Shown: positions 34,971 to 46,493 of the stretch, one piece after another
How the letters are laid out: the number at the start of each line of letters is the position of its first letter
How positions within the stretch are numbered: position 1 is the stretch's first letter
Origin: Plumapathes pennacea
Taxonomy: Eukaryota > Cnidaria > Anthozoa > Antipatharia > Myriopathidae
Direction: 5' to 3'
Length of the DNA: 64,000 nucleotides
Assembly (NCBI GenBank): GCA_964036295.1
Contig: OZ038471.1
Span: 9,504,184 to 9,568,183, forward strand
The notes under the pieces: model-generated
What the model was told of the DNA's origin: nothing
The model's database searches: none
The model's input: only the letters and a program-made list of their open reading frames with translations
Made by a program: the position numbers and the translations under genes

Positions 34971-37900
34971 ATAGTTTTCTGAAAAAATGTTCACTTGTTT
35001 TTGTTTTGAGTGATTAATATTCATAAGCTACTGTACCATGTGCAGTCTATGCTGAGAATTAATATTGAAGACGAATTCTCATATAAGTTTGTGGGTCTGT
35101 GTGTGATCGCACGTTTCCGTTAGACACCCGATGAATATGTTGTTAATTTAAACAAAATATACATTATAATGTCTTAAAATTTGGTCAGATGGTATAATTA
35201 ACAAGTATAATTTATTTAGTAATTAGCTTTATTAGTAGAAAATAATAATAATAATAATAACAATAATAATAATGTTAAAAATGATAATGATAATAATGAA
35301 AAGAAATAAAAAAAATACACTAACAGTTAGAATATTGGTTAGTTACACAAGGTGTAGAAAAAAATATATAGGAAATGTGTCAGAGGTTATACATATGATG
35401 TATTATCATTTTATTACATAGTTTTTATTGTAGAAAATTGATAATAGTAGTTGAAAAAATTAAAAAAAATGTTTTTTGGTGGTTTAAACATGTTCTTAGT
35501 ATATAAAAGATGCAAGTGGAGGGCAGAATGAAGGTGGTGGCCAGCTTGGGTGTGGGAAATTTTCTTGGATTACCTGCATTGTTGGACTCGTGAGTCCCTG
35601 CTAGAACCGTTCTGTAGTTAATATGTCAATTTTACTGTTAGTAGTGTTTGAGGGCAGTCGTTGCCTGGTGTAGCAGTGAAAAGTTGTGTGACATAGTTTG
35701 TGCTTTTTTATTTTAATGGTTCCTATTCATCAGCCATACAGCTAGTACTTGATGATAGGTGTGAGAAAGTAAGTCAGAGTCCGGTGTTGGTGCATTTCAG
35801 GAGCTCATATTTTGAATGATGTACAGTTGGCATTTGGTGATAGTAGTGAAGAAGTTTTCTGAAAGAATGTTCACTTGTTTTTGTTTTGAGTGATTAATAT
35901 TCATAAGCTACTGTACCATGTGCAGTCTATGCTGAGAATTAATATTGAAGACGAATTCTCATATAAGTTTGTGGGTCTGTGTGTGATCGCACGTTTCCGT
36001 TAGACACCCGATGAATATGTTGTTAATTTAAACAAAATATACATTATAATATCTTAAAATTTGGTCAGATGGTATAATTAACAAGTATAATTTATTTAGT
36101 AATTAGCTTTATTAGTAGAAAATAATAATAATAATAATAACAATAATAATAATGTTAAAAATGATAATGATAATAATGAAAAGAAATAAAAAAATACACT
36201 AACAGTTAGAATATTGGTTAGTTACACAAGGTGTAGAATAAAATATATAGGAAATGTGTCAGAGGTTATACATATGATGTATTATCATTTTATTACATAG
36301 TTTTTATTGTAGAAAATTGATAATAGTAGTTGGAAAAAAGAAGTTTTTTGGTGGTTTAAACATGTTCTTAGTGTATAAAAGATGCAACTGGAGGGCAGAA
36401 TGAAGGTGGTGGCCAGCTTGGGTCTGGGAAACTTTCTTGGATTTCCTGCATTGTTGGACTCGTGAGTCCCTGCTAGAACCGTTCTGTAGTTAATATGTCA
36501 ATTTTACTGTTAGTAGTGTTTGAGGGCAGTCGTTGCCTAGTGTAGCAGTGAAAAGTTGTGTGACATAGTTTGTGCTTTTTTATTTTAATGGTTCCTATTC
36601 ATCAGCCATACAGCTAGTACTTGATGATAGGTGTGAGAAAGTAAGTCAGAGTCTACTGTTGGTGCATTTCAGGAGCTCATATTTTGAATGATGTACAGTT
36701 GGCATTTGGTGATAGTAGTGAAGAAGTTTTCTGAAAGAATGTTCACTTGTTTTTGTTTTGAGTGATTAATATTCATAAGCTACTGTACCATGTGCAGTCT
36801 ATGCTGAGAATTAATATTGAAGACGAATTCTCATATAAGTTTGTGGGTCTGTGTGTGATCGCACGTTTTCGTTAGACACCCGATGAACATGTTGTTAATT
36901 TAAACAAAATATACATTATAATATGTTAAAATTTGGTCAGATGGTATAATTAACAAGAATAATTTATTTAGTAATTAGCTTTATTAGTAGAAAATAATAA
37001 GAATAAGAATAAGAATAAGAATAATAATGTTAAAAATGATAATGATAATAATGAAAAGAAATAAAAAAATTACACTAACAGTTAGAATATTGGTTAGTTA
37101 CACAAGGTGTAGAATATAATATATAGGAAATGGGTCAGAGGTTATACATATGATGTATTATCATTTTATTACATAGTTTTTATTGTAGAAAATTGATAAT
37201 AGTAGTTGAAAAAATTAAAAAAAATGTTTTTTGGTGGTTTAAACATGTTTTTAGTGTATAAAAGATGCAAGTGGAGGGCAGAATGAAGGTGGTGGCCAGC
37301 TTGGGTGTGGGAAATTTTCTTGGATTACCTGCATTGTTGGACTCGTGAGTCCCTGCTAGAACCGTTCTGTAGTTAATATGTCAATTTTACTGTTAGTAGT
37401 GTTTGAGGGCAGTCGTTGCCTGGTGTAGCAGTGAAAAGTTGTGTGACATAGTTTGTGCTTTTTTATTTTAATGGTTCCTATTCATCAGCCATACAGCTAG
37501 TACTTGATGATAGGTGTGAGAAAGTAAGTCAGAGTCCGGTGTTGGTGCATTTCAGGAGCTCATATTTTGAATGATGTACAGTTGGCATTTGGTGATAGTA
37601 GTGAAGAAGTTTTCTGAAAGAATGTTCACTTGTTTTTGTTTTGAGTGATTAATATTCATAAGCTACTGTACCATGTGCAGTCTATGCTGAGAATTAATAT
37701 TGAAGACGAATTCTCATATAAGTTTGTGGGTCTGTGTGTGATCGCACGTTTCCGTTAGACACCCGATGAATATGTTGTTAATTTAAACAAAATATACATT
37801 ATAATATCTTAAAATTTGGTTAGATGGTATAATTAACAAGTATAATTTATTTAGTAATTAGCTTTATTAGTAGAAAATAATAATAATAATAACAATAATA

Positions 37901-40900
37901 ATAATGTTAAAAATGATAATGATAATAATGAAAAGAAATAAAAAAAAATACACTCACAGTTAGAATATTGGTTAGTTACACAAGGTGTAGAATAAAATAT
38001 ATAGGAAATGTGTCAGAGGTTATACATATGGTGTATTATCATTTTATTACATAGTTTTTATTGTAGAAAATTGATAATAGTAGTTGGAAAAAAACGGTTT
38101 TTTGGTGGTTTAAACATGTTCTTAGTGTATAAAAGATGCAACTGGAGGGCAGAATGAAGGTGGTGGCCAGCTTGGGTCTGGGAAACTTTCTTGGATTTCC
38201 TGCATTGTTGGACTCGTGAGTCCCTGCTAGAACCGTTCTGTAGCTAATATGTAATTTTACTGTTAGTAGTGTTTGAGGGCAGTCGTTGCCTGGTGTAGCA
38301 GTGAAAAGTTGTGTGACATAGTTTGTGCTTTTTTATTTTAATGGTTCCTATTCATCAGCCATACAGCTAGTACTTGATGATAGGTGTGAGAAAGTAAGTC
38401 AGAGTCCGGTGTTGGTGCATTTCAGGAGCTCATATTTTGAATGATGTACAGTTGGCATTTGGTGATAGTAGTGAAGAAGTTTTCTGAAAGAATGTTCACT
38501 TGTTTTTGTTTTGAGTGATTAATATTCATAAGCTACTGTACCATGTGCAGTCTATGCTGAGAATTAATATTGAAGACGAATTCTCATATAAGTTTGTGGG
38601 TCTGTGTGTAATCGCACGTTTCCGTTAGACACCCGATGAATATGTTGTTAATTTAAACAAAATATACATTATAATGTCTTAAAATTTGGTCAGATGGTAT
38701 AATTAACAAGTATAATTTATTTAGTAATTAGCTTTATTAGTAGAAAATAATAATAATAATAATAACAATAATAATAATGTTAAAAATGATAATGATAATA
38801 ATGAAAAGAAATAAAAAAAAATACACTAACAGTTAGAATATTGGTTAGTTACACAAGGTGTAGAATAAAATATATAGGAAATGTGTCAGAGGTTATACAT
38901 ATGGTGTATTATCATTTTATTACATAGTTTTTATTGTAGAAAATTGATAATAGTAGTTGGAAAAAAAAGTTTTTTGGTGGTTTAAACATGTTCTTAGTGT
39001 ATAAAAGATGCAACTGGAGGGCAGAATGAAGGTGGTGGCCAGCTTGGGTCTGGGAAACTTTCTTGGATTTCCTGCATTGTTGGACTCGTGAGTCCCTGCT
39101 AGAACCGTTCTGTAGCTAATATGTAATTTTACTGTTAGTAGTGTTTGAGGGCAGTCGTTGCCTGGTGTAGCAGTGAAAAGTTGTGTGACATAGTTTGTGC
39201 TTTTTTATTTTAATGGTTCCTATTCATCAGCCATACAGCTAGTACTTGATGATAGGTGTGAGAAAGTAAGTCAGAGTCTACTGTTGGTGCATTTCAGGAG
39301 CTCATATTTTGAATGATGTACAGTTGGCATTTGGTGATAGTAGTGAAGAAGTTTTCTGAAAGAATGTTCACTTGTTTTTGTTTTGAGTGATTAATATTCA
39401 TAAGCTACTGTACCATGTGCAGTCTATGCTGAGAATTAATATTGAAGACGAATTCTCATGTAAGTTTTTGGGTCTGTGTGTGATCGCACGTTTTCGTTAG
39501 ACACCTGATGAACATGTTGTTAATTTAAACAAAATATACATTATAATATGTTAAAATTTGGTCAGATGGTATAATTAACAAGAATAATTTATTTAGTAAT
39601 TAGCTTTATTAGTAGAAAATAATAATAATAAGAATAAGAATAAGAATAATAATGTTAAAAATGATAATGATAATAATGAAAAGAAATAAAAAAATTACAC
39701 TAACAGTTAGAATATTGGTTAGTTACACAAGGTGTAGAATATAATATATAGGAAATGGGTCAGAGGTTATACATATGATGTATTATCATTTTATTACATA
39801 GTTTTTATTGTAGAAAATTGTTAATAGTAGTTGAAAAAATTAAAAAAATGTTTTTTGGTGGTTTAAACATGTTCTTAGTGTATAAAAGATGCAAGTGGAG
39901 GGCAGAATGAAGGTGGTGGCCAGCTTGGGTGTGGGAAATTTTCTTGGATTACCTGCATTGTTGGACTCGTGAGTCCCTGCTAGAACCGTTCTGTAGTTAA
40001 TATGTCAATTTTACTGTTAGTAGTGTTTGAGGGCAGTCGTTGCCTGGTGTAGCAGTGAAGGGTTGTGTGACATAGTTTGTGCTTTTTTATTTTAATGGTT
40101 CCTATTCATCAGCCATACAGCTAGTACTTGATGATAGGTGTGAGAAAGTAAGTCAGAGTCTATTGTTGGTGCATTTCAGGAGCTCATATTTTGAATGATG
40201 TACAGTTGGCATTTGGTGATAGTAGTGAAGAAGTTTTCTGAAAGAATGTTCACTTGTTTTTGTTTTGAGAGATTAATATTCATAAGCTACTGTACCATGT
40301 GCAGTCTATGCTGAGAATTAATATTGAAGACGAATTCTCATATAAGTTTGTGGGTCTGTGTGTGATCGCACGTTTCCGTTAGACACCCGATGAATATGTT
40401 GTTAATTTAAACAAAATATACATTATAATATCTTAAAATTTGGTTAGATGGTATAATTAACAAGTATAATTTATTTAGTAATTAGCTTTATTAGTAGAAA
40501 ATAATAATAATAATAACAATAATAATAATGTTAAAAATGATAATGATAATAATGAAAAGAAATAAAAAAAAATACACTAACAGTTAGAATATTGGTTAGT
40601 TACACAAGGTGTAGAATAAAATATATAGGAAATGTGTCAGAGGTTATACATATGGTGTATTATCATTTTATTACATAGTTTTTATTGTAGAAAATTGATA
40701 ATAGTAGTTGGAAAAAAAAGTTTTTTGGTGGTTTAAACATGTTTTTAGTGTATAAAAGATGCAACTGGAGGGTAGAATGAAGGTGGTGGCCAGCTTGGGT
40801 CTGGGAAACTTTCTTGGATTTCCTGCATTGTTGGACTCGTGAGTCCCTGCTAGAACCGTTCTGTAGCTAATATGTAATTTTACTGTTAGTAGTGTTTGAG

Positions 40901-41755
40901 GGCAGTCGTTGCCTGGTGTAGCAGTGAAAAGTTGTGTGACATAGTTTGTGCTTTTTTATTTTAATGGTTCCTACTCATCAGCCATACAGCTAGTACTTGA
41001 TGATAGGTGTGAGAAAGTAAGTCAGAGTCCGGTGTTGGTGCATTTCAGGAGCTCATATTTTGAATGATGTACAGTTGGCATTTGGTGATAGTAGTGAAGA
41101 AGTTTTCTGAAAGAATGTTCACTTGTTTTTGTTTTGAGTGATTAATATTCATAAGCTACTGTACCATGTGCAGTCTATGCTGAGAATTAATATTGAAGAC
41201 GAATTCTCATATAAGTTTGTGGGTCTGTGTGTGATCGCACGTTTCCGTTAGACACCCGATGAATATGTTGTTAATTTAAACAAAATATACATTATAATAT
41301 CTTAAAATTTGGTCAGATGGTATAATTAACAAGTATAATTTATTTAGTAATTAGCTTTATTAGTAGAAAATAATAATAATAATAATAATAACAATAATAA
41401 TAATGTTAAAAATGATAATGATAATAATGAAAAGAAATAAAAAAAAATACACTAACAGTTAGAATATTGGTTAGTTACACAAGGTGTAGAATAAAATATA
41501 TAGGAAATGTGTCAGAGGTTATACATATGATGTATTATCATTTTATTACATAGTTTTTATTGTAGAAAATTGATAATAGTAGTTGGAAAAAACAAAAAAA
41601 AAGTTTTTTGGTGGTTTAAACATGTTCTTAGTGTATAAAAGATGCAAGTGGAGGGCAGAATGAAGGTGGTGGCCAGCTTGGGTGTGGGAAATTTTCTTGG
41701 ATTACCTGCATTGTTGGACTCGTGAGTCCCTGCTAGAACCGTTCTGTAGTTAATA
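34971..41755 (+). repeat. 876-bp satellite array, segment 4
   Basis: Almost eight units, with the landmark near 35102, 35983, 36857, 37739, 38607, 39481, 40363 and 41231 (spacing 868-882). Two unit variants alternate irregularly: one reads GGTGTGGGAAATTTTC with GTAGTTAAT, the other GGTCTGGGAAACTTTC with GTAGCTAAT. An AAGAAT-type microsatellite replaces (AAT)n at about 36997 and 39630. These mark blocks of two to three units that were copied together. Confidence 0.95.
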
Positions 41756-42237
41756 GAGACCTTTAGATCAAGGTTTATTCCAATTTACCGCAAACCGCAA
41801 ACTGCAGTATGAGGTTAGGCGTTTGACGTCAGCGGGTTATCCATGATTTGACCTTTAGACAGACGTTCATTTCCGTGTTGAATACAAGGGAACTCTGGGT
41901 AATATAATCCAATATGGCGGCTGCTCAGAGGTTGGTACTCATAACTTTGGACAGAAACTATGACAATTTAAGCCTCTCAATCAATATTTATTGACATTTT
42001 GACGTTTTCCATATCCTTGAAAGTTGTTTAAGAGTCTGTTTATTTCTTTCTAAGTTGTCGCGACAGTAAGCTTCGTTCCTCGTATTTTGGCGTTCAGTCG
42101 TGTCCGCTGTGAGCTATGAGCTGTATCAATAATAAAGTTGTTTTAAAAAGGATAAAGCAATCTTCACTCAGTTTAACTTCAGCGTGAGCTAGTACTATTT
42201 GCCTCTTAGGCGAGACTTCAATGATCTCATTACTGTG

Positions 42238-43531
42238 ATGTTGTACGATGATGACACCAGCTCAGATTCTTGCAGTAGCAATGATAGCGACGACCTTGAC
42301 CAACTTTTGCTTGAGACCATGTTTCCTCCGTCAAATAAACTGGATGTTCCCCGATTAAATCTTGAAGACCTTAGTGAAACTCAGTGCGAACAGATGTTCA
42401 GGTATGGAAATTTATCAATAATCATGTATTTCTACTTTTCTGTCTTTGGTGTTTTAACAAAGAAGCATTTTTATCTCTACAGGTTTCTGAAGCCTGACAT
42501 GGAACGCCTTCGAGAGGCTTTAGAAATTCCAGACCATTATACATGCACTCAGGGGACAAGCGCAACGGGGATGGAGGCCCTGATGATCATGCTGCGACGT
42601 CTGACATACCCAAACAGATGGTGTGACCTTGTGCCCATATTTGGGAGAATGGAGTCTGAGCTCAGTCTCATCTTTAACAAAGTATAATATCCACCATGTT
42701 ATTGTGTTGCTTAAATTAAACAAGACAACAATAATAAGCATTCTTTTTTTTTCTAGATAATTGATGACATTTATAACCGCTTCAATCATTTGCTGGATTC
42801 CTTGGACCTGGTTTGGCTAGACCCCGAAATTTTTTCACAAGTCATACATGCTAAGGGAGCACCTCTAGATCAATGCTGGGGTTTTATCGATGGGACACCA
42901 AGACCTATGGCACGCCCTGTTCGCAATCAACGGATTATGTACAGTGGCCATAAGAGGATACATTGTGTGAAATTCCAGGTATCAGAGTCTTGATTATTAC
43001 AAATCTAGCACTCACTTACAGACAAAAATCTTCTGATTAAAAATAATAAATGCAATCTATTTTCAGTCAGTCCAGGCTCCCAATGGGCTCATTGCTCACA
43101 TGTTTGGGCCAATAGAAGGAAGGGGGCACGATGCCTTCATGCTTGGTGTAAGTGGCCTCTCTGATAAGCTGCGAAGGTTTCAGAAGCCAACTGGAGAGCC
43201 ATATGTCATTTATGGTGATCCGGCATATGGTCTCACACACAACATCCTGGCACCCTTTCGTGGTGCACAACTAACTGATGATGAACAAGAATTCAACAGA
43301 GAAATGAGTAAAGTTAGAGTAAGTGTTGAATGGGGATTTGGAAAAATCTGTCAAAATTTTGCCTTTTTAGATTTCAAAAAGAACTTAAAAATTCTACTAC
43401 AACCTATTGGTAAGTATTATTTGGTTGCAGCTGTTTTGACAAATTGCCACACATGCTTGTATGGGTCTCTGACTAGCACTTTCTTTGACCTAGATCCACC
43501 TTCATTGGAGACATATCTGTCAAATCGTTAA
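42238..43531 (+). CDS. PIF/Harbinger DDE transposase (spliced, 4 exons)
   Basis: Exons 42238-42401, 42483-42681, 42757-42978 and 43067-43531 join in phase through GT..AG introns of 75-88 bp, giving about 349 residues. The start ATG 42238 is the first in frame after the open leader. The N-terminus is acidic and Ser/Asp-rich, then a helical region. The DDE_4-type core shows FIDGTPRPMARP (first Asp), IYGDPAYGL (second Asp) and VRVSVEWGFGKI (Glu). The C-terminal end PIGKYYLVAAVLTNCHTCLYG is typical of the family. It would cut and rejoin the element ends, normally with the Myb-like partner that aids nuclear entry and DNA binding. No defect is seen. Confidence 0.9.
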
Positions 43532-44618
43532 TTCAACAACCTGGTATCCTGTCCATCTGACAGTGCACCTTGTAACAACACTGGAAAACTCTACCTTGTT
43601 AAATACTATGTAAAATGGGGTAAAACATATGTAAATAACCCACTTCTTGCTTGTAAATTGGAATCTTCATGCTGTCTAACCATTTACACAATATGTAAAT
43701 GGTAGAGTATGTAAAAAGAATTTACATAAGGTAAATCTTGTCTAAATTGTGTGTAAGTTATGTGTAAAATGATTGCTAGCCATATTTACATACTATGTAA
43801 TGGGTAGGATTTCCAGTGTAATCTTTTAAACATCAAGTTTGGAATTTTGTGTTTCAATAACCAAACATGGGTGTGGTTGGTTATACAAGAGGTTTACATC
43901 TTCTGTACTCTAATATAACATCATTTTGCAGTACAATTTTGTGTTCCTATCTTAGACAAGTATTTGGAGACTTGTGATGGATTTTTTCATTTTGCACTTT
44001 TCACAACCATTTGTGTATTGATCACAGTTGGTACTTGGTTAGCCAGGCAATAAAGCCAACTTTATTTCAAACAAGCTCTAATACTGTAAGAAGTAAAGGG
44101 GATGGTTAGAGGGACTTTGAAGAATGAAAACAACTACCTTATTGATAATCAGTGACCACTGTAACATGAACATTTTGATGTGGCCATTGCTCAATGCAAA
44201 ACTTTCAATGTTTGACCATGAGTATTATTTTGAATGAGAAACTTATTGCTGGGAAAAATTATTAATAAATAAACTCAACAAGTTGCTGTATTTTATATCT
44301 GTTACAGAGTTTGTAGCAAGTGTCATATCATAACTTCCCAAAACAACAATAAAGTCTTCCAAAGGTGGACTATATATCGAACTTTATAAATATCTCATCA
44401 TATGAACACAAATAGAAACCTATAATGCAATCCTTTTTAAAAATGCAGAGCTTTATAACATTGACAGTTTTCATACTTTTTACCATAAATCCATACTTTC
44501 TCAGTTGAAAGTGCAAATTTGTATGTTCTCATACTGTACTTCTCTAGTGCAACATTTTTCTAAAGGATTGTATTATTGGCACTGTTGTTGTCTCATAACA
44601 GTAACATGTTCAAGCAAG
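43532..44618. other. Non-coding interior of the Harbinger element
   Basis: The space between the two convergent genes. It is AT-rich with several TATGTAAA/TTTACATA stretches (about 43600-43810) that could pair, and no open frame of note. Two AATAAA motifs occur on the plus strand (44050-44300), possible poly(A) signals for the transposase. Confidence 0.5.
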
Positions 44619-46051
44619 CTAAGGCCTGTTCTTTAACAGTGATAGGATGGCCTTTCTTTCATCTAGCTCTAGCTGGAGCTTAGCTTTCCTCTCTTCAGCT
44701 TCTGTTTCAAACTTTTTCTTTTGAAAGTCAAGTTCCATTTTTCTTAACTCAAGTTCCTTGTCTTTCAGTTCAGCTTTCTGGTTATATTTATTGGCAAGCA
44801 TCTCCATTGCAGTTAGCTTACTTGCTCTGCGCTGAATTTTCCTTTTAGGACCTGCATGACAAAAATAAAAATACAAGAAAAAAACTAAGAACTGTGTAGC
44901 CTATAAGCCAACATAGCCATATAAACATATCTCTGCTGAGCTTGGATTTGTTTCTGTATACTGCAATTGCATTATGACCAAAAAAGCAGTTATCTAGTCT
45001 GCCTGCCAGTTTTATTATCATGTGGCTTGCCAGATAGCTGCCCACCAAACTATTGGTAGCCTGCACATGCTCGTGAAAGATGCTTATTGCAAAATATTAA
45101 TTACTTGCTGGCACGTTTTCTCTATCACAGGATAATTAGCTGTCAAATTTAAATAAGAATAGACAATCACCCCCAATAATTTATCTGCAATGTGTTTATC
45201 TTATAAAAATGAAAGACTAAATAAAACCATGATGTGGTAAAAAAGAAACTTGCACAAATTTGCCACCAGTTGGTGGGGATCACCTTTCTTCCCTCTCCTG
45301 GTGCTGGTGCTGGTGCTAGTACTGGCGGAACTATCACCATCCTCATCAGAGCTGCTATGGCTGTCATCATCACTGGGGTTCACATCATACTTCCCCTCTA
45401 CAACAATTTGCAATGTACTTTATGTTATTTCAAAAGCCATGCAAATGAAAATATGCAGAGCATTAAAGAAAAACACGAGATCAGATCCAAGATTCAAACT
45501 CCAGCTTACTGGCAATTCCACTAAGTGCAGCTGCCCGCATTTCCAGACCTTTCTGTTGGTCCTCTTTTTCTTTCTGCTTCTTGTTTTCTTTTTCTCTGGT
45601 CTTAAGATCCTGTTGATCTCTCCTGTATGTGTATATGTCCTCTAACAGTTGATTGAGCAGTGTGTATTCTTCTTCGGTACCAGATCTGATAACCATGAAA
45701 TTCAATAAAGGAAATAAGCAAACTGACGGCTGAATGGATAAATTTTCAAATTTCAATAACAAAACACTCGTTGAGAATATGAACAAGATAAGCGAAGTAC
45801 AGGTTTACAAAGCCATATGAAGCTCACTTTTTCAGCGATTTTTTGTCCTCTTCTTTGTACTTATTAAGAAGACGATCAAGCCGTTCCCTGCATGCTCTCC
45901 CAGTTAAATGGACTTGTTTATCCTCAGTACTAAATGCCTTGCTGAGAGCTCTCGCAATAGTATCCCAATCTCCAGGAGATTTGGGCATCCTTGCTGCTAC
46001 TTCCGTGGCGAGCGCTACGTCGTTTGCCATGTTCGGCCATCTAAGAGGCAT
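44619..46051 (-). CDS. Harbinger Myb/SANT-like DNA-binding protein (spliced, 4 exons)
   Basis: Exons on the minus strand, 46051-45828, 45685-45510, 45397-45284 and 44851-44619, have matching phases and give about 249 residues. The N-terminal part (MPKSPGDWDTIARALSKAF, TGRACRERLDRLLNKYKEED) has the spaced Trp and helix pattern of a Myb/SANT trihelix domain. The middle is a charged coiled coil (KTREKENKKQKEKEDQQKG) and a Ser/Asp/Thr-rich linker. The C-terminus is a second long charged helix (ELRKMELDFQKKKFETEAEE). In PIF/Harbinger systems this second protein binds the element ends and recruits the transposase. Confidence 0.85.
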
Positions 46052-46493
46052 TTTCTAAAAAACCTGAGAATGATACAAGGTTATGCCATCGTAAGGGCAT
46101 GATTTTTCCCCAAAATGCTGCATGACAAATGAATATTCACTAAATCAATGGCTGTTGTTGTTGTCACAAAACACGTGTTTGAGAGGCGCCATGTTTGTTT
46201 TTACATTCAGAAGACAAATGCCCAAAATTCGTACTTTTTTAAATCGGCCAATGCTAAAATGATATCACAGACATAGCATAGACATGCAAAAAACAATATC
46301 TTAGCCTTAAACTTGCGCTTGTCAAGTTTAAGTAGTCTAAAAATTCTGCCGTATTTCACTTACCTCTGGGAGGTAGTCTTGACGTCGAAACGTGACCCGC
46401 GGACGTCAAACGCGACGGCAGGATCAAGGTCACATGACATTTTGAGGTTTGCGGTTCGCGGTGAAATGGGATAAACCTTGATCTAAAGGTCTC

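Larger units (their letters stand above)
41756..46493. mobile_element. Autonomous PIF/Harbinger transposon, complete
   Basis: 4738 bp with terminal inverted repeats beginning GAGACCTTTAGATCAAGG (about 26 bp near-perfect, extending with mismatches to about 48 bp). It is flanked by TAATA at 41751-41755 and 46494-46498; read as AGAGACC ends, the duplication would be the 3-bp AAT. It carries two convergent genes: a DDE transposase on the plus strand and a Myb/SANT-like protein on the minus strand. This two-gene plan is the known PIF/Harbinger pattern. Splice phases of both genes close without stops, so it looks intact. Confidence 0.93.
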
